Positions 1 to 8,759 of a stretch of 64,000 nucleotides of DNA are shown piece after piece (position 1 is the stretch's first letter; every line of letters begins with the position of its first letter). The position numbers and the translations under genes were made by a program. The stretch is from Acheta domesticus (taxonomy: Eukaryota > Arthropoda > Insecta > Orthoptera > Gryllidae): NCBI GenBank assembly GCA_031308135.1, contig JAHLJT010009436.1, positions 137,832,950 to 137,896,949 of the forward strand. The letters run 5' to 3'. A model generated the notes under the pieces. The model searched no databases and had not been told where the DNA came from. It was given only the letters and a program-made list of their open reading frames with translations.

Positions 1-1390
1 CGACTCCATACTAGTTTGCAAAACTCAAAAGTCTAGATGTAATCGATAGATCTCCAGGGTCTTCAAAATCCGATTATGTGGTACACTATCAAAGGCCTTT
101 TGGTAGTCAACCCAAGCCATGATCAAATTACGTTTTCGTTTCTTTACATCATTCAAGATGACTTTATTCAGTAGCAAGATTTCCTTACACCCGTAAGAAC
201 CTTTACGACATCCTATTTGTTCAGCTGGCATCAGAGGGTTCTTCTCTAGATGTCTATACATTTGTCAGTTATGGCTGCAGTTATATCTTTGTACAGTACT
301 GGCAGACAAGTGATAGTTCTTCGCCAAAGAGCTGTCTCCCGCTTTGGGTAGCAAATACGTGATGCCACGTATGAGCCATTCCGGGAGTTCCTTTGGGTTT
401 TCGAAAATGTTATTAACAGCTTTTGCTAGATGATAATATATTACTGCTAATTTCTTAATCTAATAAATCTTGATCTGATCAGTTCCGGGGGATTTTCAGT
501 TTCCCTTGTTCTTAATTGCTTGGAAGAGTTCCTCTTCCGAGAATTCGTGAACATCTTCCACTCTTTCCACAAGTTCATCGGCAGCATCAACATCAGATTA
601 TAGCAAAGATGCGTCTTTGTTGTATGATCTGGTTTCCTTCCAGATTCCTACCCAAAATGTTTCGACGTCGTTTTAAGGTGGGGCAGCTTTGTGATTCGGT
701 TTTTGAGTCAGACTGCGATAGAATCTCTTCGGGTCTGTTTCAAACAACCGATTCTGCACACGGAAATCTATTTACGTTTGTAACGTCTAATTTCGTCGAG
801 TCCATGCTTGAATTTTCTCTTTTAGCTTCTCTACTACAATTAGTCTGCTTGTGTAATTTTCAATTTGGTATTTTTGTTCATTGAGTATTTTTCGTTGAAC
901 TTTGGAGGTGTGCGTTCATTTAGAAGATGCCTCAGCTAGAAGAGATATTTCAGGCCGAGTGTCGGCTATCCGTTTCATAATTCTCTTCGTCCATGGGGGT
1001 ACAGATCTGTTTACTCTGTTTTGCTGTCGGCCGTCGATGTTATTGGCTGGCCCCAAAATTATCTGAGATACCAGATATCCATTTGCATACACGATGTGAT
1101 TGATTTCAGTAATATTCAGATCTCTACCTGGGATCTGTACCACCTCATTCAAGATAGAATTTGCTGTCTCTATCACTCTCCTAGCTTTGGAATTTTTGTA
1201 TATTCTCCTCAGCGGTGCGCGAGATACAAATGGAAGTTGACGAATGCTTCCTATCTCGCGTCGAAGGAGATTTCGCATCTTATCGTGTAAGTCATTTGCC
1301 AGATCAGTCATTTTCATCGCTGACGTATGTTTCATTGGAAAGAGATTAACCTTCAACAGGACCATCGTTTTCAAGTTCTGCGTGTTCGTC
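1..1390 (-). mobile_element. Decayed non-LTR retrotransposon (LINE), cut by window edge
   Basis: The minus strand keeps pieces of a LINE polyprotein. Nearest the window start (25-261) is a reverse-transcriptase stretch with EQIGCRKGSYGC followed by AWVDYQKAFDSVPH, which are core RT motifs of site-non-specific LINEs. Just upstream on the same strand (about 300-430) is NPKELPEWLIRGITYLLPK, a typical segment before the RT core, followed by an in-frame stop and a corrupted version of the usual PKNYRPIT motif. Further upstream (916-1390) lies the N-terminal region of such proteins, with PPWTKRIMKRIADTRPEI. The frame is broken several times between about 430 and 916. I infer a dead copy that continues past position 1. 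The clade is not certain. The element is interrupted by an ATT microsatellite at its 5' side. Confidence 0.8.
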
Positions 1391-1401
1391 ATGTGGGTTT
1401 T

Positions 1402-1415
1402 GTTATTATTATTAC

Positions 1416-1468
<53 letters not shown>
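1402..1468. repeat. (ATT)n microsatellite
   Basis: About 22 ATT units with a single interruption near the left end. It lies at the 5' edge of the decayed LINE, and translates as poly-Asn, poly-Ile or poly-Leu depending on strand and frame, which explains the odd homopolymer ORFs here. Confidence 0.95.
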
Positions 1469-1469
<1 letters not shown>

Positions 1470-1509
1470 AAAGTGATGCAGCGGGGAACATGTCATGCGG
1501 CTCACAGTA

Positions 1510-1660
1510 AGGGGCAATGGCAACAACACCGGCTCTGTTGGCTCGGAACACCCATTTTCTCGAAGCCCATTGCCCTCGAAGGCCCGCTGCTGGGGCGGCC
1601 GTGTCACGAGGCGGCGCGTGCCCGCAGCGAGCGCCCGCGGGGCCGATAAATAAAGAAACC
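1510..1660. other. Small GC- and CpG-rich block
   Basis: By eye this 150-bp stretch is strongly GC- and CpG-rich against an AT-rich background. It ends sharply at GATAAATAAAG. No coding region is recognised, and short open frames in it are what GC-rich random sequence gives. Confidence 0.5.
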
Positions 1661-3424
1661 TACGATGCATAGCAACGCGTTGTTTGTTTGTGTGTCGCGG
1701 AGGTTTTCGAAGTGAGAATACTGCGAGAAAAGGGACATCCCCGAAATTTTATGCATGAATGGCACAGTGTTTGGGGACGCGGGTGCACGTGATCTACTGT
1801 GCTGAAAAGAGCCCCCGGGGTAGAGAACGTTTTGCGATGACGCACGGCTTCGACACTCGAAACGATAATGGCGCCGGGGGTGGGGTGAGTGGTCAGGAGT
1901 CAAGTGACATAGTGGAAAGTTGGTCTCTTACCGATGTGCGAATCGGCTTGCTCTTTTGCTCGCCAGATGGGGCAAAGGCAGATTCAATTATTGCGAGATT
2001 TTGAAAAGAACACTATATTTTATAAACACCCCACAGAAAATAATCGAAGTAAAGAATTATGTTTGGAATAAATAATACAATGATATAATGTTCGAATCAT
2101 AGTAAACTAAGCTTACTTTTAGATAAATTTTGATATGATTAGAAAAGTATTGATGTTATAGAGATAAATATTATTCCCACAAGGACAAAATAGGGATTTA
2201 ACTAGATTAAAGCACCCACTGAAAGATCGCAATTTTTCTACACATTCGTTGTGTTCTATGTACAGTAAAAAGTTGTAGTCTTCTAATCTTATGTCCAACG
2301 TACTGTGGTACTGTGTTAACACGGTCAGGCGTTTTTAGACTTTTTCCCAATTCTCGTGAATGGCATCTCATACATATCACTTGGTACGTGAGCTCAGAAT
2401 TGAATATTATTTACTCTATTTCGATAAATTAACTTGTTCCACTTCCGAACATCTTTCTCACTCGATCATTAATAAAATGATTGTCACAACTATATGCATG
2501 AACAACGGACATACAATGATTTTGTTTTAAATTAGTAATTTTCTGTATTTCAAATTTTAATTTTCGAAATTTAGTTTATTGGTGAGGTGTTGTTGGTATT
2601 GCAAATATTCGATTAAAGTAATTGAAATTACCAACATTGTTATTTATCGTATTGTCAGCTCTCGACGGCTTAGATGAAATAGAATTTCTGGCTTCCAGAT
2701 CTGATGACGAAGGCTAAGCAGTCGAAAGATGCTAATTAGCACATCACATTAATGTGATATGTAAAAAGGTTGGTAACGAAAATATCTTTTATTCAAATAC
2801 TAGTTGTTGATAATGTTGAATACGTTTGAAATTATAAACTAAAAATTCTGTTTCTCAAGACAAAGTCTGTTCCTCAAAAAATATATTTCAGACTAGTTAC
2901 ACCAAATTCCAATTGAAATTGCCTTCTTGTTTACAATTTATAGCCTTTCTCGGAACACCGCAAATAAAAGCCCCAAAAAGGGTATCATATTCTTATCATA
3001 TATCCAATATTGACTCATACGTTCAATGCACATGCTGTCCAGATCCCCTTCTCTCCAGATGCAGAGAGATTTTGGCGATATTGCAAGCTCACTGCGTTTC
3101 ACTTCATTAACAAACTTGTGTTTTTTTTTATTTAAGGTAAGAACATTAAAATGAAAAAAAAATAATATCTTCACAAGTAGACCCCTAGATGAGTCTCTCT
3201 TATGTCAAAATTCATAGTTTGGAGAGTAAGACATGATCATCCACCAAGTTTTCCACACTAGATCATGTAGTTACAATAAGAAATGTAAGTATTTCTGAAA
3301 ACGTATCAAGATACTTCGAAATGCCTTAGTGATCAGAGCTCCTGAAACACGGACTCTCTAAATGCCCACTATGCAGCACCTATCTTTCAGTATTCATTTT
3401 CCGTACAAAAGCTAAAATTTAAAG
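1661..3424. other. No gene seen; one hairpin at 2662-2725
   Basis: AT-rich sequence without recognisable coding or TE signal. One imperfect hairpin stands out: TCGACGGCTTAG at 2662-2673 pairs with GCTAAGCAGTCGA at 2713-2725, with a loop of about 40 bp. No TE ends or RNA gene could be linked to it. Confidence 0.4.
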
Positions 3425-3765
3425 AAAACAGATCGAACGAGGAATATCCATTTTGAAAGCAATCATAGCTATGGTTTAGGCGCTAGTAGTATTCACGGAC
3501 GGACGGACAGACGGACGGACGGTCGGACGTTTTCCTTTCAATTGGTTTTTCGGTATCAAGGACCCACAATAGAGGGATTCTGGCTACACCACGTGTGAGG
3601 GTTTTTTTTTCTTGATTTAGCAACTGGTTTTATCCACTTTTTCGTTATCAAGGCCCGGCAATGAATTTTTTTCCGCCGAAAATCCGCCGTTTTTTCGCGC
3701 AGCATTACATAACTTTCCCTATACAACGTACATTACTCCGTACATACGTACTTATACGGGAAAGT
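3425..3765 (+). mobile_element. Family A element, 3' end only (copy A1)
   Basis: This shares its end with five other copies in the window. Common blocks, in order, are GGCGCTAGTAGT, a GGAC-type tetranucleotide run (3496-3529), TTTTTCGGTATCAAGGACCC, CTGGCTACACCACGTG, TTAGCAACTGGTTTTATCCA, CCGCCGTTTTTTCGCGCAGC, ACTTTCCCTATAC, and the terminus TATACGGGAAAGT. The 5' part seen in other copies is missing. No protein is encoded. A GC-rich block begins about 15 bp downstream. Confidence 0.75.
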
Positions 3766-3779
3766 AAAAACCGCAAACA

Positions 3780-4170
3780 GGAACACCAAGTTAATGTATT
3801 CACGGCGCGGGGCGTGCCAGTGCGGTGCGCACGTGTGGGTCCAGATGCGAGGCCTCCGACGCGGCCGCGGCGGCGGCTGCGGGCGCCGAGAGCAGATGCG
3901 AGTGGACACAATGCGTCGCGGCTCGACGCAACGCGACGCGCCTCTTCCTCATTAGCCGCGCAGGCGTCGCCGGAAATAAAGCGGAAGAGCGTCCGGCCAC
4001 CGCAAAAACAAAAGAGGCGTGGTCGCCGCCACGCGACGGCCGCCGCGCAGCTCCCGCCGCTGATGCTGCCGTCGCGTCGCCGTTGTTTTTCCATGTCCCG
4101 CGTGTTCCTCTGGGAGGCGGTCATTTGTTTCCTTTTGGGATTTGGCGCGCGCCGCTGCTACTTAGCTTAC
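3780..4170. other. GC- and CpG-rich block
   Basis: About 390 bp of very GC- and CpG-rich DNA. Several overlapping reading frames are open on both strands (for example 3661-4218 on plus and 3705-4124 on minus), as expected by chance where stop codons are rare. None resembles a known protein, and no splice-consistent extension was found. It could be a CpG-island-like regulatory region. Confidence 0.5.
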
Positions 4171-4323
4171 GCGGAGAAGGAGGGAGGAAGTATTTTCAAC
4201 ATTCTGTCTCAGTGTTGACAAGGTAGATGCCACGAGAAGAGGTCTGTGGCCCGCGTGCCACGACGAAATCGCCCCTCCAAGCAGTTCATCACCCCGCCAC
4301 CAGAGACAACGCCATCCCTATTT

Positions 4324-4437
4324 TTAAACGACGGGGTTACTAATAGTTCCCTTTCCCGATGCTAGTTGCGCAGAGTAGCTCGTGCCATGCTATGGAACCA
4401 CGACGCATGCCACTGCCACCAGCAGAAAAGCTTGACA
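4324..4437 (-). mobile_element. Relic of hAT-type MITE (same family as 24582-24758)
   Basis: The reverse complement of this stretch matches the MITE at 24582-24758. Shared blocks include CTCTGCGCAACTAGC, GGGAAAGGGAACTATTA and GCATGCGTCGTGG. It ends at AAGCTTGACA, close to the TIR CTTGACA of the intact copy. No clean target-site duplication remains. Confidence 0.6.
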
Positions 4438-4479
4438 CTTCAATCTTAACTAACCAGGGAGGATCGGTAGGGCAGTGAT

Positions 4480-5035
4480 TCATTGATTATTTCGTGTTTC
4501 CGGGCGCATCATCTCTTAAGATCATCGGCTCTGTAAGTGATTTGCATGTTTTATCACGGGAGGTGGCGGTGTTCTTCCCCCGGTGGGTTGTGACAACTGG
4601 CGCCGACCTACTCGTCGCCTTACAGGGTTTTCCCTATCCAGATATCTCCGACCAGCGGGGCCCCGCCCCAGCCGAGTTTATTTCTAATTTCCCGGCATGT
4701 ATGGTAGTGTAGTGCTTGTAAGAGAGGGAGAGAAAGTGTGTGTGTGTGTAAGTAAGGGGTAGAGATAAGACAAGGAAGAGGAAGGAAAGATCACGCTCGG
4801 TCCGTGGCCCGTTTGTTAGGGCACTGCTCCGACATTTGTCTGGTGTTGATTGGAGAAAACCACGAAAAACCACATATTAGAACAGTCTGCCACTAGAATT
4901 CTCCTGTAGACAACCGCTTAATTCGACCTAGCTAGTATAAAAAAGTCTGCCTCCATCGGGACTTAAACCCTAGGAGCTCCCGGTCAGGGACACTGCAGTG
5001 ACACCAATTGACGCGCTAAACCACATCAGCAGGTT
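4480..5035 (-). mobile_element. tRNA-derived SINE, copy 1
   Basis: This stretch aligns along its whole length with 23295-23850. Shared blocks include GTTTCCGGGCGC, GGTTTTCC, GGGGCCCCGCCCCAGC, TGTATGGTAGTGTAGT and TGGTGTTGA. On the minus strand it begins with a tRNA-like head of about 75 bp, with a B-box-like GGGTTTAAGTCCC (degenerate here) and an A-box-like GTGGTTTAGCGCG, followed by a long non-tRNA body. The head-body layout and two dispersed copies are the basis for calling a SINE. Confidence 0.7.
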
Positions 5036-5385
5036 GCAGGGGTCACACCGCTCACGTTCCATTTCAGGGTATCGGGGTTCGAAACTTGCGGTCGAGCGGG
5101 TTTCGCATCAGGTTTTCTCCCAGTTCCTCCGCTTCCGATGCCTCACCGATCCATCAAACATTTCATATCAAGTACGGGCGCAAAATCTAAGGGTTATATT
5201 AAGAATTCTCTAAACAAAATGAGGCGACCCATGGAGTAATGGTCAGTCCTCTCCCGTTCCATTTCTGGGACTCGGTCAATCTTCGTGGAATTCGTGGTGG
5301 ATAAAGCGGGCAAATGTTTTACTGGGGTTCTCCTGTCCCCTACTCATACCAACTTTACTCCATCATTATCGTCATCACCCACGCA
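5036..5385 (+). mobile_element. One or two SINE-like fragments in plus orientation
   Basis: At 5036-5160 a B-box-like GGGGTTCGAAACTTG is followed by CAGGTTTTCTCCCAGTTCCT, a tail also seen in the SINE at 13195-13447. At 5221-5385 an A-box-like CATGGAGTAATGGTCAG is followed by GGGGTTCTCCTGTCCCCTAC and a tail of ATC/ATT trinucleotides, typical of insect SINE 3' ends. The boundaries are approximate. Together with the preceding SINE they form a cluster of three tRNA-like heads. Confidence 0.5.
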
Positions 5386-6427
5386 ATAAAATCATTTTGA
5401 ATACAGACGAAAAGGTTAAAGACTGAGGAAGCTAATAAAGTATCTCTTAAGTGTAGTAATTTTTTCTGAAACTAACTTGATACGTTACAGAAGAAGGCGC
5501 ATGGGACTGCAAGGTAAAATTGTAGAACAGCTGAAGAGTGGCGGATCCAGGGAGGAAGGTAATGGGGGCCATACCTCTATACCCCCTTTTTACTTAATTC
5601 ACAATGACACTGATCACGCTATGCTAAAGGAGTATTTCCATTACGAATACACATTTTTTCCCTCCCTACATTAGATGTAGAAGGAAGAGAAGTGTAGGAA
5701 TCACCTCAACAATACGAACTCGAATTTTCGGCTGCAAAATACGTATTTAAGGTTATTTTGAGGTGTAACGTCTCACACACGGAAGGTCCATGAGTGCTAT
5801 ACCAAAAATGATGAAGATTGGTGCAGTTTGCGAGGAAATACATTTAGATTAAAATGTTTTGAGGTAAATGTATCAGGAGTAAGATCAAGTTGTGCGGTTC
5901 TGGAGATCATCTTAACGTTTTTTACATTAGATCCCTGTGACATTACAGAATTTCCTGGAAATGGCTAATTCTGTTCTTAAATTTTTTTGCTGGAATAGAC
6001 GAAAGTTCGTTTATACAAATTCCGCAATATCCGATTTCCAATAAAATCTATAAAAAAGGAGGGAAAATATCGGTATGCCGTGCATTCCCATTAGTTTAAA
6101 TCTGAAGCTAAAAAAAATTTCAAAAAACTTTTCTCTGGCGTGGTGTCCGAACTCAAATTACACCCCTCTGAAATTATTTCTGAAACCACCCTCATATATA
6201 AAAGTTATATTAAATAAACTTAATATATATTAGTATTTTTTCTATTCTTGTTTTCACTTCTAATTAAACAATTCAACCTTGAATGTCATCGCAACCGGCG
6301 GTACTATATTCTCTGACCAGACGAAATTCTCTCACCAGCGATCACCATCAGCGTCACAGAGCAAGACTCCAAGGCGTTCGGCGCACTCTGTGGGCAAGCG
6401 TACGAAGTTCTACGCCGACAGGTTGAG
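5386..6427. other. No gene seen; possible hAT fragment near 5533
   Basis: Mostly AT-rich. At 5538-5580 the text GGCGGATCCAGGGAGGAAGG and GGGGGCCAT resembles the left end of the hAT element at 24518-24961. No matching right end or target duplication was found, so it is only a possible fragment. Confidence 0.35.
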
Positions 6428-6463
6428 CCAACACCCCCTGGATCTATATTCAGGGGGAGTTGG
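6428..6463. repeat. Strong short inverted repeat (hairpin)
   Basis: CCAACACCCCCTG and CAGGGGGAGTTGG form a 13-bp stem with one mismatch around a 10-nt loop. Weak pairing continues outward. There is no U-tract or neighbouring gene to make it a terminator. It may be a TE end or a structured RNA element. Confidence 0.6.
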
Positions 6464-6959
6464 TTAAGCCAAAACGGAAGCATAGACGGAATGGTTGAAC
6501 GAGTCAGAGCTGTAGCAGCGCCCTCTCGCCATCGCCGGCGAGTGGTTGTGACTTGTGGTAATCAAGCTGTGCGCTGGGAGTGATTGACTTAGAAAACATA
6601 TTATGACCATAAGCGCAGTTATTTGAAGAAGGGAATCGAATTTCTAATTGAGTTAAGAGTAGATTCTCATGTTCTGATAAAATGCTCTCAAGTTCGCATA
6701 TTTCTAGAAATTATGTAAATACTATAACACCAACTCCTATAAATTTACTATTCCAAGAAGTGTACTGCTTCAATATTCTCAGGTTCGCCGTTAAACAACG
6801 TTATCTCGCACCTGTTACCCTAGCCATCAGTGGGAGGCGACACAGCACTGGGAGGTCGGTTTTGGTGTTGCGCCACCCGCGTTGCAGGTTCATACGATCA
6901 GTGCGGCTCGTTCGGCAATTTTCGCTTCGATTTCAATAATTAATTCGCGCATCTCATAA
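6464..6959. other. No feature seen
   Basis: Mixed-composition sequence with no coding, repeat or RNA signal that I can support. Confidence 0.4.
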
Positions 6960-7620
6960 ATGCAGGCGGGAATGCAAGTTGGTGGGGACCAGACAGACCC
7001 GAATAGTTCATGCAGAGAAGGGGCAGGGAATGGCAGGGAGAGAAGAGGGAGCAAGTCAGAAGCAGAAATATCGAAAAGAAAAAAAATGAGACGGAATAGG
7101 GAGGGCGAGTGGACGAGAATAACTAGGAACAATACTGGGGGTAATTCGAAACTGCAAGGGGATGGGGGGCAAGGATGGAAGGGCGAGTTGAAGCAGGAAA
7201 AGCAGAACGGAACGTGTCGGGCTCGTTAGGTGAATGGGAGCAACGTGGTTAAGGATCTGCAAGGATATGGCTGATGTATGAAGGACGATTTAGGTAAAGA
7301 AAACGAGTTCGGGCGAAATCCACGAGGCGGGAGGGAAGCTGGCTGCTTGAGAAGGGTACACGGAGGGGGAACAGCGGGGTGGGAGAATGGGAAGTGCACA
7401 AGGATTGAGTAGGAGCAGGATGGGCGACTAGCGGCCGGAGAAATAAAGTCTGGTCCGGAACGACGAGTCGGGTCGAGAATGCAGCATAGGCAAGTGGGGT
7501 AAATCAGGAAAAGTGGGTCGAAACGGATGGGATGAGGCGTGGTCGGGGGAGGGCAGGCTGCAACTGGGCGGGGGTGGGGGCGGGGAGAGTCGAGTCAGCG
7601 GGAGGTGGGCGCTTTAGTGG
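6960..7620. other. Long G-rich, purine-biased tract
   Basis: For about 650 bp the plus strand is strongly biased to G and A and poor in pyrimidines, in irregular non-tandem runs such as GGGGGTGGGGGCGGGG. It leads directly into a CpG-rich block. No protein is recognised: the open frames on both strands are Arg/Gly- or Pro/Leu-rich artefacts of the composition. Confidence 0.6.
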
Positions 7621-7815
7621 ACCGCGATAGGATTGCGGGAGCGGGGGCGGCGGCGGGGGCGGGCGCGTCGATGTGCAAGTCCAATGAAGTCATATTGCAT
7701 TCGCATGTGGAATGAGGCGCATAAATGGCCGCGCGGCGAGAGGCTGAGGCGCCGCCGCGCAATCAAAGCCGCCTGCGCGCGCCGATGCGGCCAGCGCGGG
7801 GCGGAGGTCCTGGCG
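7621..7815. other. GC- and CpG-rich block
   Basis: A CpG-dense stretch of about 190 bp containing GGCGCATAAATGGCCGCGCG. No coding region is recognised. It is flanked by the purine-biased tract on the left and a minisatellite-related unit on the right. Confidence 0.5.
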
Positions 7816-7862
7816 ACCCATCCCGGCCAAAAGAACGCACTGCCTTTCAACAATACCGTTGC

Positions 7863-8040
7863 TAAAGACTTTGGAATAGAATAGTATATTCTTCAACGAG
7901 CGTAAAATGATAGTTATTATTCACGAGTTGATGTTTACGATACGAGCGACGTAGGAGCGAGTGTCGGAATTTCTACGAGTGAATAATAGCTATTCTACGC
8001 GAGTAGAAGACTATACTTTCTCTAAGACTTTGAAATTAAT
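7863..8040. repeat. Foldback (long imperfect inverted repeat)
   Basis: The left arm, about 7863-7925, pairs with the right arm, about 7974-8040. The cores are TAGTTATTATTCAC on the left and GTGAATAATAGCTA on the right. Beyond them, CTTCAACGAGCGTA pairs imperfectly with TACGCGAGTAGAAG. The loop is about 48 bp. The left arm contains AAAGACTTTGGAATAGAA, the core of the nearby minisatellite, so the two structures are probably related. It is likely a foldback-type or MITE relic. Confidence 0.6.
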
Positions 8041-8264
8041 ATTTTAAAAATATTAAATGGGCGACTTAACCTTAAAGAACGGTGTTCGTGGTTCACATGT
8101 CTAACGACTGTTGCGACCAGCCGTGGCAGAGCACGCAGCGCCTTTGTAGGCGACTGCGAGAACCCTGTGCCGTGTATGATGAACTAAGACGAATGTGATT
8201 GAGGAATCGGCATCATTACTGCACCCGAAAACGTGCACAATTGTATACATTCTGCAGTAGTTGT

Positions 8265-8750
8265 AGAGAAATAAACTACACTCACTGAGAGCGCGAAATA
8301 AGAAGCCCGAATGTGCGTTGCAACAATACAGTTGTAGCCAAAGACTTTGGAATAGAAATGAACTACACTCGAGAGCGCGAAATAAGTCTGAATGTGCGTT
8401 GTAACAATATAGTTGTCGCCAAAGACTTTGGAATAGAAGTAGACTCACTGAGAACGCGGAATAATTTGAAAGCCGAGAGTGCGTTGCAACAATACTGTTG
8501 TCGCCAAAGACATTAGAATAAAAATAAACTACACTCACTGAGACAGTGGAGTAATTTGAAGATCACAAGTGCGTTGCAACAATACTGTTGCCAAAAACTT
8601 CGGAATAGAAAAACTGGACCCACTGAGAGCCCGGAATAATTTGAAGGCCGAAAGTACGTGGCGCTGCGACGCAACAAAACATTTGCCAAAGTATCTGGAA
8701 CAGAAATAAACTAGTCCCACTGAAATCGCGGAATAATTTGAAGGCCGTAC
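8265..8750. repeat. Minisatellite of about 81-95-bp units
   Basis: At least five imperfect head-to-tail units. The CCAAAGACTTTGG motif or its decayed form starts at 8338, 8419, 8504, 8591 and 8686. A unit reads in outline GTGCGTTGCAACAATAC, then TGTTG, CCAAAGACTTTGG, AATAGAA, ACTCACTGAGA and GGAATAATTTGAAG. Each holds two dyads: CAACAATACTGTTG and the 13-bp palindrome CCAAAGACTTTGG. Units are too diverged and spacers too variable for CRISPR. The open frame on the minus strand across it is a repeat artefact. Confidence 0.85.
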
Positions 8751-8759
8751 GTATACATA

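Noticed and set aside
916..1551. A poly-asparagine protein
   Set aside because: The run is an ATT microsatellite on the reverse strand fused to decayed LINE coding sequence.
8101..8538. 145-codon repeated protein on the minus strand
   Set aside because: The repeat is the minisatellite read through. Units change frame and do not conserve the peptide.
8265..8750. CRISPR-like array of repeats
   Set aside because: Units diverge along their whole length, spacing varies from 81 to 95 bp, and there are no unique spacers. The host is a eukaryote.
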